A stretch of 64,000 nt of DNA from Chitinophagales bacterium (GTDB taxonomy: Bacteria; Bacteroidota; Bacteroidia; Chitinophagales; LD1), in the NCBI GenBank assembly GCA_026129525.1, contig JAHCHW010000005.1, positions 248,001 through 312,000 on the forward strand. The letters are read 5' to 3'. The notes beneath the pieces are model-generated. The model ran no database searches. It was not told where the DNA came from and saw only the letters and a list, made by a program, of their open reading frames with translations. A program made the translations under genes and the position numbers. Positions 16,791 to 25,659 of the stretch are shown here, one piece after another (the stretch's first letter is position 1; each line of letters starts with the position of its first letter).

Positions 16791-17397
16791 AATGAATTTT
16801 AGCGTACAATCTTTTGTTGGTTGTTTCGCAGCTTTTCTGTTTGCGATGTTGCTGCAATCTTGCAACAACGAGTACACACCTAAACCCAAAGCGTACCCAC
16901 GCATTCATTTTCCGGAACATACGTACGAATTGTTTAATCCCGAAAGCTGTCCGTTTAAGTTTGAAAAGCCGGTTTATGCTCGGGTAGTAAACGATACCGA
17001 TTATTTCGGAAAACAACCGGCACAACCCTGTTGGATGAACATATTGTTGCCCGACTTTAACGGCACCATCAATCTTACTTACAAGAGTATCGGCAAGGAG
17101 AATAGTTTTGAAAAACTATTAGACGATGCCCATAACCTCTCCTACAAACACACCAAAAAAGCCGACTACATTAACGAGATAAGAATTGAAAACAAACACG
17201 GAGTGGGCGGATTGCTGTATGATGTAGGAGGCGATGCTGCCAGTAATGTGCAGTTTTTTCTTACCGACTCGCAACGGCATTTTATTCGGGGGGCACTTTA
17301 CTTTAACAACACACCCAACTCCGACAGCATGGCGCCTGTTGTTACTTTTGTAAAAGAAGATTTACGCCACATCCTCGGAAGTTTTGAGTGGAAGTAA
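16780..17397 (+). CDS. gldD: Gliding motility lipoprotein GldD
   Basis: 205 residues with a lipoprotein signal (lipobox 'MLLQSC', Cys near residue 28), then the family-typical 'NEYTPKPKAYPRI' and C-terminal 'VTFVKEDLRHILGSFEWK'. It overlaps the gldE end by 11 bases, indicating coupling. GldD is needed for T9SS-dependent gliding and secretion in Flavobacterium; the T9SS cargo genes in this window agree with a working T9SS. Confidence 0.93.
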   Translation: MKRRMNFSVQSFVGCFAAFLFAMLLQSCNNEYTPKPKAYPRIHFPEHTYELFNPESCPFKFEKPVYARVVNDTDYFGKQPAQPCWMNILLPDFNGTINLTYKSIGKENSFEKLLDDAHNLSYKHTKKADYINEIRIENKHGVGGLLYDVGGDAASNVQFFLTDSQRHFIRGALYFNNTPNSDSMAPVVTFVKEDLRHILGSFEWK

Positions 17398-17400
17398 CCG

Positions 17401-18096
17401 CTAATTAACCGGAGCCAACGCCAACTCCGCTACTTCTGCCTTCGGATAGTAATGCTCAATCTGCTCCAAAAAATCGTGGGCATCTTCCTGCCGGTAGAAT
17501 ATGCCTACAAACACAATGTAGGAGAGTTCATCATCGGTATTGCGAACGGTTTGCACCATTACTTCTCTACCTAACTCGTTGTTGGCACGGGTTACCATTT
17601 CGCGCAAATGTTCCCGGTTTTCAAAATCGCCCAGCTTTATGGTTACCGGCTTTTCGGTTTCGGCAGCATAAAGCGCCCGTACGGAATCATCCAAAGCGAT
17701 AAACGGAGATTCTATAATCAACTCTTCCGCATCGGGAACGCGCTCAAGCGCAACAGTAGTTAAGCCATCGTGCAAAAATCCGAGTTCAGCGGCAACGGCT
17801 CTGCTAAGGTCAACTACCCGTCCTTTTTTGAAAGGACCGCGGTCGTTAACGCGCACAATTGCACTTTTACCGTTTTTAAGGTTGGTTACTTTAATTTTTG
17901 TGCCGAAGGGTAACGATTTATGAGCACAAGTATATTCAGCTTGTGAAAAACGCTCGCCATTGGCGGTTTTCCTTCCGGCAAATTTATCGTGGTAATACGA
18001 AGCAATGCCTGCTTCAATTAAACTGGCTGTTTGTGCGCTGGCGTTTGAGGCAAACACAGTAAACAGTACAAATGCTGTTGGTTTGAATAACTTCAA
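17401..18096 (-). CDS. RlpA-like double-psi beta-barrel protein with SPOR domain
   Basis: Start placed at TTG 18094-18096, which opens a proper signal peptide ('[16 protein letters not shown]', cut after 'ASAQ'); an ATG exists at 18177 but the added residues are not signal-like. The RlpA barrel covers about 35-120 ('[19 protein letters not shown]', '[19 protein letters not shown]'), and a SPOR-type domain about 150-225 binds denuded peptidoglycan. RlpA proteins act as lytic transglycosylases or septal factors. Convergent with gldD, stop codons four bases apart. Confidence 0.85.
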   Translation of the reverse strand: MKLFKPTAFVLFTVFASNASAQTASLIEAGIASYYHDKFAGRKTANGERFSQAEYTCAHKSLPFGTKIKVTNLKNGKSAIVRVNDRGPFKKGRVVDLSRAVAAELGFLHDGLTTVALERVPDAEELIIESPFIALDDSVRALYAAETEKPVTIKLGDFENREHLREMVTRANNELGREVMVQTVRNTDDELSYIVFVGIFYRQEDAHDFLEQIEHYYPKAEVAELALAPVN

Positions 18097-18353
18097 ATCG
18101 TACAAAATTTGGTTGCTGCAAAGATACCCCACCCCCAGGTGAAAATACCTTATTTCGGCTGTCAATGTGGCACACAAAACTTGTCCGTATAGTATGCTGC
18201 ACAGTTTTTAAACATCGGCATTGCGCTAAGTGCACCTTCTCAACCTATTGAAAAGCAGGGTAGTTACAGACCAAATGTCCAATTTTAAGACGGGTGTAGT
18301 GTAAATAGGTGTTGATTGAAAAATTGTTAAGCTGTCTGCCTGTATATGTTCGC

Positions 18354-19634
18354 TTATTTCCGCAGTATTTGAGCAAAGCGGAAAACATTCTCAAATGTGT
18401 TGTAAAGCGGAACGGGCGCTACGCGGATAACATCAGGTTCGCGCCAGTCGGCAATTACCCCTGCTTTGGTTAGTTTTTGGAAAAGTTGCTTTCCGTTTTT
18501 ACCGGTTTGAATGGAAAGCTGACAACCGCGCTCATTTTTACTTTTTGGGGTAATAACCCGATACTCCTTTGGACTTTTGTTCTTTTGTTCTTGGTCTAAA
18601 AGAAGCCATTCCAGATAGCCCGTAAGCAATTCGCTTTTCTTCCGCAGAGCTTTCATGCCTGCCTTATCGAAAATTTCGAGCGAAGCTTTATGTGCCGCCA
18701 TGGAAAGCACCGGAGCATTTGAAATTTGCCATCCGGCAGCCCCCGGTTGTGGCACAAAATGCTTGGGCATGGTAAAACGCGTTTCTTCGTTATTGCCCCA
18801 CCAACCCGCCAGCCGCGGTAGTTCGAAATTCTTTGCATGGTACTCGTGCACAAAAACTCCGCTTACTCCTCCGGGTCCGCTGTTCAGATATTTGTAAGAG
18901 CACCATGTGGCAAAATCAATGTTCCAGTCGTGCAGTTTAAGTTCTACATTACCTATGGCGTGTGCAAGGTCTACCCCGAAAGTAATTTTGTGCTTGCAGC
19001 AGACATGGGCAATTTTTTCGATTTCGAACAGTTGTCCCGTGTAGTAGTTAACCGCGCTGAACATCACTAACGCCAACTCCTCTTTGTGTTCTTCTATTTT
19101 AGCGATAATATCTTCTGTTCGCAGGGTTACTTCGTTTTTGCGTGGGGTTACTTCAACAATACATTCTTCGGGGTTTAAGCCATGCAGTTTAATTTGTTGC
19201 TCTATGGCGTAGTAATCGCTTGGGAACTCATTTGCCTGCACTAAAATTTTTTTTCGTTTTCCGGCAGGACGATAAAATGAAATAAGCAGCAGGTTAAGAT
19301 TAACGGTAAGCTGGTTCATTACTACCACCTCAGTGGCTTTTGCACCTACCAGTTTCGAAACTGATTTGGAAAAGAAGTGGTGGTAATAAAACCATGGATT
19401 TTTTCCGTGCAAGTGCCCTTCAACGCCCAGTTTTTTCCAGTCGTTTAGTTCCACTTTTAAATGCCCTTCAACTGACTTTGGTTGCAGCCCGAGCGAGTTG
19501 CCACACAGGTATATCGCCTCTTGTTTCTTTCCGTCAACTTTTACTTTGGGTATGTAAAACAGTTTGCGGAAGTTTTTAAGCGGGTCGCTTTTATCGAGCG
19601 TGCGGGCAAAGGCGAGCGAGTTTTCAAATTTCAT
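18354..19634 (-). CDS. kynU: Kynureninase
   Basis: PLP enzyme splitting kynurenine/3-hydroxykynurenine into alanine and (3-hydroxy)anthranilate. 426 residues; PLP-binding Lys in 'WCSYKYLNSGPGGVSG', 'YLCGNSLGLQPK' near the N-terminus and 'RVAPVPLYNTFENVFRF' at the C-terminus are typical. Start ATG overlaps the ACMSD stop (TAATG), so the two genes form an operon for tryptophan breakdown. Confidence 0.95.
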   Translation of the reverse strand: MKFENSLAFARTLDKSDPLKNFRKLFYIPKVKVDGKKQEAIYLCGNSLGLQPKSVEGHLKVELNDWKKLGVEGHLHGKNPWFYYHHFFSKSVSKLVGAKATEVVVMNQLTVNLNLLLISFYRPAGKRKKILVQANEFPSDYYAIEQQIKLHGLNPEECIVEVTPRKNEVTLRTEDIIAKIEEHKEELALVMFSAVNYYTGQLFEIEKIAHVCCKHKITFGVDLAHAIGNVELKLHDWNIDFATWCSYKYLNSGPGGVSGVFVHEYHAKNFELPRLAGWWGNNEETRFTMPKHFVPQPGAAGWQISNAPVLSMAAHKASLEIFDKAGMKALRKKSELLTGYLEWLLLDQEQKNKSPKEYRVITPKSKNERGCQLSIQTGKNGKQLFQKLTKAGVIADWREPDVIRVAPVPLYNTFENVFRFAQILRK

Positions 19635-20647
19635 TACACAAACTTTTTCTTATCCAACTTCAGCCAGTCTAAGGCATTTTTGTAAAGCAACTTCTCCTTG
19701 GTTTTTTTTCCGGCATTCAGCAATTCTATTTCTTCACCGGGCACCGCCTCGCCCAACGGAAACGGATAATCGCTGCCGAGGCAAATTTTGTCTTCGCCCA
19801 CAATATTCATTACATACTGCAAAAAATCCACATCGTGTATCAGCGAATCAACATAAAAATGCCCGAGGTAATTGCGCGGGTTTACATCGTTGTCAATTGC
19901 AGTTAAGTCGGGACGTACTTTGTAGCCTTTCTCAATACGCCCAATGTTGGCGGGAAAAGAGCCTCCGCCATGGGCAAAAGCAAAACGCACCTTGGGGAAT
20001 TTTTCAAACACTCCGCCAAATATCATAGAACATATTGCGCGGTTGGTTTCGGCAGGCATACCCACTAACCACGGCAGCCAATATTTGCTCATTTGTTTGG
20101 CGCCCATCATATTCCACGGGTGCACAAAAATTGCCATATCCAATTCCTGCGCGGCAGCATAAACGGGGAAAAACTGCGGCTCGTTCAGGTTTACATCGTT
20201 AATGTTGCTGCCAATTTCAATGCCCACCAATCCTATTTTTTTACAGCGTTCTAATTCTTTTACCGCTAACTCTGACGACTGCATGGGTACAGTGCCCAAA
20301 CCGATAAACTTTTTCGGATATCGTTTTACTATTTCGGCAATGTGGTCGTTCAGGAAACGGGAAATGTCCAAACAGTCGTTAGGTTTTGCCCAGTAGTTAA
20401 ACATAATGGGGATGGTGGAAAGCACCTGCACGTCTACTTTGGTGTGTTTGCATTCCTTAATCCGCACATCGGCATCCCAGCAGTTGTCCTGTATTTCGCG
20501 GAAAAACTCATCATCTTTCATCATGCGGGCGCAGCAAGGCTTGCTACCCGGCAGGTGCTCCAAATGAATAAACCCGCCATAGCCGAATTTCTCGCTCCAG
20601 CGCGGCAGGTGTTCGGGAATAATATGTGTGTGGATGTCTATCTTCAA
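19634..20647 (-). CDS. 2-amino-3-carboxymuconate-6-semialdehyde decarboxylase (ACMSD)
   Basis: Amidohydrolase-fold zinc enzyme acting two steps after kynureninase, sending the ring-opened product away from quinolinate/NAD synthesis toward full oxidation. 337 residues; metal ligands in 'IDIHTHIIPE' (His6, His8), 'VHPWNMMG', 'FAHGGG' and 'LGSDYPFPLGE'. Start codon is TTG (20645-20647), giving the H-x-H motif right at the N-terminus as expected. 3-hydroxyanthranilate dioxygenase, needed in between, is not in the window. Confidence 0.93.
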   Translation of the reverse strand: MKIDIHTHIIPEHLPRWSEKFGYGGFIHLEHLPGSKPCCARMMKDDEFFREIQDNCWDADVRIKECKHTKVDVQVLSTIPIMFNYWAKPNDCLDISRFLNDHIAEIVKRYPKKFIGLGTVPMQSSELAVKELERCKKIGLVGIEIGSNINDVNLNEPQFFPVYAAAQELDMAIFVHPWNMMGAKQMSKYWLPWLVGMPAETNRAICSMIFGGVFEKFPKVRFAFAHGGGSFPANIGRIEKGYKVRPDLTAIDNDVNPRNYLGHFYVDSLIHDVDFLQYVMNIVGEDKICLGSDYPFPLGEAVPGEEIELLNAGKKTKEKLLYKNALDWLKLDKKKFV

Positions 20648-20686
20648 GTTGCGCCAAAGATAGAATACCGCCCGAAATGATACGGT

Positions 20687-21193
20687 TTAGTGGTGGCTGT
20701 GGTCGCCATGCTCGTGCACATGTCCGTGTTCAATTTCTACGGGATGCGCTTCGCGAACTTCTACCACCTCGCCCGAAAAGTAGAGTGTTTTTCCGGCAAA
20801 CGGATGGTTAAGGTCAACGGTTACTTTGTCGTCTTGCAGGTTTACAATACGCCCCTGAAACGGGTTGCCGTGCTGGTCTTGCAGGGGAACAATATTGCCT
20901 ACAAAGAGCATATCTTCCATTACAGCGCCTTCGTGCGAAAACACCGATTTATCCAAAAGAATAACCGCTTCTTCCTCATAAGCCCCATAGCCTTGCTCGG
21001 GGGTTAGCACAAAATTGAATTGGTTGCCGGCAATCAATCCTTCCAGATTTTTTTCGAACATATCCAGTACATTGTTGTGTCCGAACAAAAACGACAACGG
21101 AGAATCTTTTGCTGCCGAATCCATTACCTGCCCTTCGGGTTCGGTGCGTAACTCATAAGCAATTCTCACTACGGTATCAGGTGCTGCTTTCAT
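20687..21193 (-). CDS. FKBP-type peptidyl-prolyl isomerase, SlyD-like
   Basis: 168 residues with FKBP fold ends ('VRIAYELRTEPEGQVMDSA', 'VTVDLNHPFAGKTLYF') and the inserted IF chaperone flap between. The C-terminus 'HGHVHEHGDHSHH' is a histidine-rich metal-binding tail as in SlyD, which delivers nickel and assists folding in the cytoplasm. No hydrogenase or urease genes are near. Confidence 0.92.
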   Translation of the reverse strand: MKAAPDTVVRIAYELRTEPEGQVMDSAAKDSPLSFLFGHNNVLDMFEKNLEGLIAGNQFNFVLTPEQGYGAYEEEAVILLDKSVFSHEGAVMEDMLFVGNIVPLQDQHGNPFQGRIVNLQDDKVTVDLNHPFAGKTLYFSGEVVEVREAHPVEIEHGHVHEHGDHSHH

Positions 21194-21437
21194 GTAATTT
21201 GTGTTTTAAGTTGATTTTTTTTGAAAACAAGAGGTGTGAAACTTTTCGGAGAACCGGAGAAGCAATAACAACGTTCTTGTGGGGCAAAACTAACACGATA
21301 ATTGAATTGAACCACAGCCCGAAATGCCGCTGGCTGTTTAAAATCTTACATTTCTATGACAATACGTAGTTCGCGTTGCGTTAAAATTTATGGTATTTAG
21401 CACCGTTGCGATAATGCGTTAAACCGTTGACGAGTAA

Positions 21438-22472
21438 ATGAAAAAATATTTTCCTTACATAGCCGTAATTGTTGCCTTTGGAATTGCCCTAACATGGTTT
21501 GCCAAAACACAGGCGTTTGAAACCGTTAACCAACGCGAAGGAAACTTTGCGGTAAAAAAAGCAGCGAGCATTACCCGCATTGTGCTGGATGATACCGAAA
21601 AAAAGCATGTTGAACTAAGCCTGAACAATGGCATTTGGTACGTAAACAATACGCATATTGCAAGAGAAGAATTGATTACTCAGTTGCTTGATGCCGTTAC
21701 GCGCGTGTCGTCCTTAGCTCCGGTGCCGAGCAACGCCCACGATAATGTAATGCGTCAACTGCTTACACGAAATATAAAAGTGCAGGTGTTTACCGGAAAA
21801 AGCGATAAACCCGAAAAAGTATATTACGTAGGTGGTGCTACGGTTGACAACAAAGGCACGTACATGTTGCTGGAAATTAACGGCACCACCGCATCGCGAC
21901 CGCATATTACCTACATACCGGGGCATTATGGTTACCTCACTCCGCGTTTTGAAATGGATGCCGAAGTTTGGCGCAGCAGGGTTTTATTTAATGAAGAGAT
22001 TGAAAACATTCAAAAACTTACGCTTACCTACAGCACCGAAGAAGACAAATCATTTACCATTGAGCGCGTTGCTGCCGATTCGTTTGCCGTAAAGCCGTTG
22101 AACGAAAAATACCTGATTGAAAAACCTTACGAGCAGAAATATGTAAAGCAATACTTGTCGTTTTACAATTCCGTTTTTGTAGAAGCGTTCGACAATGCTC
22201 TTTCGTCAAAAGATTCCATTCGCCAAACAAAACCTTATTGCGTTTTCGAAATGCAGAAAAAGGACGGCAGTGTTAAGAAAGTTACCCTGTATTATATGCC
22301 TGCCAATAAGCGAAGCAAAGCCGAATACGACCGTGCCGGTAATGAACTGTTGCACGATGTTGACCACTACTATGCCGACATTGATCAAAAAGATTTTGCC
22401 ATTGTGCAGTACTATGTTTTTGGTAAACTGCTAAGGAGTTACAAGGACTTCTTTTTTAAGCCTACCGCTTAA
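21438..22472 (+). CDS. DUF4340 domain-containing protein
   Basis: 344 residues with one N-terminal membrane helix (about 5-22) and an extracytoplasmic region of DUF4340 repeats ('YVGGATVDNKGTYMLLEING', 'FTIERVAADSFAVKPLNEKY'). DUF4340 proteins usually accompany the GldF/GldG-type ABC transporter; those genes are not adjacent here. A 244-base gap upstream holds no gene that I can see. Function unknown. Confidence 0.85.
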   Translation: MKKYFPYIAVIVAFGIALTWFAKTQAFETVNQREGNFAVKKAASITRIVLDDTEKKHVELSLNNGIWYVNNTHIAREELITQLLDAVTRVSSLAPVPSNAHDNVMRQLLTRNIKVQVFTGKSDKPEKVYYVGGATVDNKGTYMLLEINGTTASRPHITYIPGHYGYLTPRFEMDAEVWRSRVLFNEEIENIQKLTLTYSTEEDKSFTIERVAADSFAVKPLNEKYLIEKPYEQKYVKQYLSFYNSVFVEAFDNALSSKDSIRQTKPYCVFEMQKKDGSVKKVTLYYMPANKRSKAEYDRAGNELLHDVDHYYADIDQKDFAIVQYYVFGKLLRSYKDFFFKPTA

Positions 22473-22475
22473 CGT

Positions 22476-23516
22476 TTACCCGTTTTTGTTTGCCAACTGA
22501 CCACATGCCGCATCAATATCTTTACCGCGACTTCTGCGAACAGCCACTTGCACATTTCGCTTTTTGAGGTACGCCACAAACGCATCGCGCGTTTCTCGTT
22601 TCGCCTTCTTCAGTTCAACACCTTCTACGTTGTTGTATTCAATAATATTAATGAAGGCGGGCACTTGATGATAAAGCGAGATAAGGTGCTCGGCATCTTC
22701 TAAGCTGTCGTTGAACTTATCAAACAGAATGTATTCGAACGTTACTTTGTTTCCCGTTTTGTTGTAGAAATAGTTGAGCGCTTCTATTACATCTTCCAAT
22801 GTATTGCTGCGGTTAATGTCCATAATTTTATCGCGCTTTTCGTTGGTGGCGGCATGTAACGAAAGGGCGAGGTTAAACTTCATTCCTTCGTCCGTTAAGC
22901 GTTTAATACCTTTGGCTATACCCGAAGTGGAAACGGTAATTCGTTTTTGTGCCATGTTTAAGCCATCGGGCGAAGTAATGTAGCGAATGCTTTGCATTAC
23001 ATTATCGTAATTAAGCAGCGGCTCGCCCATGCCCATATACACTATGTTGGTGAGCGGTTTTCCGTTGTGCTCAATAGCGTATTTATTGAGCAGCACTACC
23101 TGATCGTAAATTTCTCCGGCATCTAAATTTCGCTCGCGCTTTAAAAAACCGGTAGCACAAAACGTGCAGGCAAGCGAACAGCCCACCTGCGATGATACAC
23201 AGGCGGTGCTTCGGTCTTCATCAGGAATCATTACCCCTTCTATTAAACGATTATCGTGCAGGCGCATACCCAACTTAACCGTTCCGTCTTTACTTTTCTG
23301 AACTATGTTCTCGCTAACGGGATGGAGAAAAAATGTTCCTTCTAATTTTTCGCGAAGCGGTTTGGAGAGGTTTGTCATTTCGCTGAAAGAGCGGGCTGAT
23401 TTTTTCCAGAGCCATTCATGAATTTGCCTTGCGCGGAACTTGGGTTCGCCCGCTTGGGCTAACTTTTCTTCCAGCGTTTTAATATCAAGCGTACGTATAT
23501 CCTGACGCAAATTCAT
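22476..23516 (-). CDS. rlmN: Dual-specificity 23S rRNA/tRNA adenine-C2 methyltransferase RlmN
   Basis: Radical-SAM enzyme methylating A2503 of 23S rRNA and A37 of some tRNAs. 346 residues; cluster-binding 'CSLACTFC' (CxxxCxxC) near 115, 'YMGMGEPLLNYDNV', 'TVSTSGIAKGIKRL', and the C-terminal catalytic Cys in 'DAACGQL'. Convergent with the DUF4340 gene, 3 bases apart. Confidence 0.96.
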   Translation of the reverse strand: MNLRQDIRTLDIKTLEEKLAQAGEPKFRARQIHEWLWKKSARSFSEMTNLSKPLREKLEGTFFLHPVSENIVQKSKDGTVKLGMRLHDNRLIEGVMIPDEDRSTACVSSQVGCSLACTFCATGFLKRERNLDAGEIYDQVVLLNKYAIEHNGKPLTNIVYMGMGEPLLNYDNVMQSIRYITSPDGLNMAQKRITVSTSGIAKGIKRLTDEGMKFNLALSLHAATNEKRDKIMDINRSNTLEDVIEALNYFYNKTGNKVTFEYILFDKFNDSLEDAEHLISLYHQVPAFINIIEYNNVEGVELKKAKRETRDAFVAYLKKRNVQVAVRRSRGKDIDAACGQLANKNG

Positions 23517-23540
23517 TTTTACAAGTTATGCGAAAATTAA

Positions 23541-23575
23541 AAAGCGGGCTTGATTTCAATTTCAAACCCGCTTTT
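23541..23575 (-). terminator. Rho-independent terminator of the DUF1573 gene
   Basis: Read on minus: AAAAGCGGGTTTGA, 8-nt loop, TCAAGCCCGCTTT, followed by a T/A-rich run. It lies 20 bases downstream of the DUF1573 stop and in front of rlmN. Confidence 0.8.
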
Positions 23576-23594
23576 AGTCTTTGATGAATAAGAA

Positions 23595-24035
23595 TTAGTT
23601 CTTCTTTTCAGCCGGTGCTTCAGCCGGTGTGGTATCGTTTACCGTTCCCTGAATTTTCAAGGTTTCGTTCGGGTTTTTTGCGTTCGAAGTAACTGTAACC
23701 GTTTTGGTAAACGGGCCTACGCGGTTAACATCGTAATGCACTTTAATTTCACCGCCTTTACCCGGTGGTATAGGCTCGGTAGGGCACTGAGGAACGGTGC
23801 ACCCGCAAGAGCCACGGCAGCTTGAAATGATAAGCGGAGATTTACCCACGTTGGTGAATTTGAAGTAACGCGTTGCGCTTCCTTCATCGCCTTTGTTTAC
23901 AGTTCCGTAGTCAATGGTAGTTGACTCCCACTTAAAGTCGGCAGCGTTAGGGTCGGGTGCGGCAGCGGGAGCATCCTGTGCTACGGCAAACAACGCAGCG
24001 CCTGCGAAACTTAACATTAGAAATAACTTTTTCAT
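23595..24035 (-). CDS. DUF1573 periplasmic protein
   Basis: 146 residues from ATG 24033-24035: signal peptide ending 'FAVAQD', then an Ala/Pro-rich linker and one DUF1573 (ASPM/Ig-like) domain with the signature 'NVGKSPLIISSCRGSCGCTVP', and an Ala/Glu/Lys tail. These proteins are abundant secreted proteins in Bacteroidota with unknown role. A promoter and a terminator bracket it, so it is a single-gene unit. Confidence 0.9.
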   Translation of the reverse strand: MKKLFLMLSFAGAALFAVAQDAPAAAPDPNAADFKWESTTIDYGTVNKGDEGSATRYFKFTNVGKSPLIISSCRGSCGCTVPQCPTEPIPPGKGGEIKVHYDVNRVGPFTKTVTVTSNAKNPNETLKIQGTVNDTTPAEAPAEKKN

Positions 24036-24083
24036 TTTGTTGTTGATTTGGTTTTTAAAATTTTGCTTGTTGTTCAAGTAAAA

Positions 24084-24113
24084 CAAATGTAATGCCTTTT
24101 GTCAATCGCCAAA
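24084..24113 (-). promoter_or_regulatory. Bacteroidota-type promoter of the DUF1573 gene
   Basis: On minus, -33 TTTG (24110-24113), 18-nt spacer, -7 TACATTTG (24084-24091), matching TTTG/TAnnTTTG. The start codon is about 50 bases downstream. Confidence 0.65.
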
Positions 24114-24157
24114 CGTATGGGTATTAGTGGTTTAACGTTTTTTACAGTAATTGTTTT

Positions 24158-24907
24158 TTAAGGCTCGTTTAGTCGGGCGCACTTTAAATGTAGCTGCCAG
24201 CATATCTCCTTCGTTTCTGTATCGTTCCACAAGTGGGTTAGTTTTTCGTCCAACTTCTGTAACGGGTCGGTGTTGTGGCGGGTTACATAATTGGTGTACG
24301 ATGACCAGCTTTTCACGTAGTTTAACCATTGTGCCTTTTTCCATGTTCCGCGGCAATAGAAATCAGGGGGGGCAATGGTTTTAAAGGGAAAAGGAAGCGT
24401 TTGGTATTTGTTGCGCACATACCAGCGCCCATCGGGCCAATAGTCATGCAGAAAATCGTACATAAACCATTCCATCAGTTTATCAATTTGGGGGCTGATA
24501 GATGCTTCAGAGTACGTCCATACGGCTAAAATGCCATTCGGCCGTGCCACTCGCTCAGCTTCGCGGTAAAATTCTTCGTGCTTAAACCAGTGGGCAGCAG
24601 TGGCTACGGTTATCAGGTCAATACTGTTAGTTGCAATACCCGAATTTTCGGCAGTGGCAACGCGGTATTCTATGTTTGGTGCAAGTATGGCATTGGCAAT
24701 TTGCTGTGGACTGCCATCGGTGGCAATCACTTTTTCAAAGTAACCCGCAAGTGCTACCGCTGCTTGGCCGTTTCCCGTGGCACAATCCCAGCAAGTTTCA
24801 GTAGAAGGAGCCAGCGATACGAGATATTCAAACAATTCATTGGGGTAAGTGGGGCGGGCTTTCAGATATATGTCCGATTGCTTCGAAAAATGGTCTTGGA
24901 AACTCAT
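24158..24907 (-). CDS. Class I SAM-dependent methyltransferase
   Basis: 249 residues with the SAM-binding glycine loop in 'CWDCATGNGQAAVALAGYF', an acidic residue at the end of strand two ('VIATDGS') and 'PNGILAVWTYSEA' as motif III (Methyltransf_11 type). Substrate cannot be assigned; relatives in fungi and bacteria methylate small acids. Divergent from the TetR gene, so it may share control with it. Confidence 0.85.
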   Translation of the reverse strand: MSFQDHFSKQSDIYLKARPTYPNELFEYLVSLAPSTETCWDCATGNGQAAVALAGYFEKVIATDGSPQQIANAILAPNIEYRVATAENSGIATNSIDLITVATAAHWFKHEEFYREAERVARPNGILAVWTYSEASISPQIDKLMEWFMYDFLHDYWPDGRWYVRNKYQTLPFPFKTIAPPDFYCRGTWKKAQWLNYVKSWSSYTNYVTRHNTDPLQKLDEKLTHLWNDTETKEICWQLHLKCARLNEP

Positions 24908-25002
24908 TGTTTGGAAATGATTGGTAAAGGTGAGTTATCAGTTGCACTTCGGCAAGAAAAGGTAACGCTTCAACCCCCACTTCGGAAACTTTAAAAATAT
25001 TT

Positions 25003-25034
25003 TTTGTTTCCACAGTTTTGTTACTATACATTTG
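25003..25034 (+). promoter_or_regulatory. Promoter of the TetR-efflux operon
   Basis: -33 TTTG (25003-25006), 20-nt spacer, -7 TACATTTG (25027-25034). The ATG of the TetR gene is at 25043, only 8 bases after the -7 box, so the transcript should be leaderless or nearly so. Confidence 0.6.
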
Positions 25035-25042
25035 CGCCCGCC

Positions 25043-25657
25043 ATGAAAGACAGGCATTTACAGCTTCTTATTGAAAAGGCATCGGACATGTTTAAGCGCT
25101 ACGGTATTAAGTCGCTAACCATGGACGATATTGCCCGCGAGTTGGGCATGAGTAAAAAGACCATTTACCGTTTTGTGGACAACAAAGCCGATTTGGTAAA
25201 AATGGTGATGCTGGATTATTTGGAAACCGAGCGCGCACACATGGAGGGCATTTTAAAGACTTCGAAAAACTCGGTTGACGAAATGATTCAGATAGCGGAT
25301 TACTTTTTTAACCAAATGCGGGAGTTTAATGCCTATGCCTTGCACGATTTAAAAAAGTATTATCCCGAAACATGGAATATCTACAACGACTATAGGTTCA
25401 ACTTTGTGCTTACGCGCATAAACGACAATTTGAAAAGCGGGATTAAACAAGGCGTATATCGCACCAACATCAACAGCGATATTCTTTCAAAAATTTACAT
25501 AGGCGGCATTGACATATTGCTGAATCAGGAACTTTTCCCGATAAAAAATTACGCCTTTGTTACACTGTATAAAGAGTATCTCAATTATCACCTGCGCGGT
25601 ATTGTTTCCGACAAGGGGCTGAAACTTTTAGAACAACACAACCTGTTTAAAAGCTGA
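25043..25657 (+). CDS. TetR/AcrR-family transcriptional regulator
   Basis: 204 residues from ATG 25043. N-terminal HTH 'MDDIARELGMSKKTIYRFV' at about 25-45, then an all-helical ligand domain. First gene of a plus-strand unit; the TolC gene starts 3 bases after its stop. By position it is the local repressor of the efflux operon, probably also autoregulated (inference). Confidence 0.93.
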   Translation: MKDRHLQLLIEKASDMFKRYGIKSLTMDDIARELGMSKKTIYRFVDNKADLVKMVMLDYLETERAHMEGILKTSKNSVDEMIQIADYFFNQMREFNAYALHDLKKYYPETWNIYNDYRFNFVLTRINDNLKSGIKQGVYRTNINSDILSKIYIGGIDILLNQELFPIKNYAFVTLYKEYLNYHLRGIVSDKGLKLLEQHNLFKS

Positions 25658-25659
25658 TT

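Noticed and set aside
18097..18353. Possible small gene between kynU and the RlpA-like gene
   Set aside because: The short minus-strand frames there are upstream extensions or shadows without a credible start or signal sequence.
21194..21437. Possible gene or riboswitch in the gap upstream of the DUF4340 gene
   Set aside because: Only short frames and one weak CAGCC/GGCTG stem are seen; no known riboswitch pattern could be recognised.
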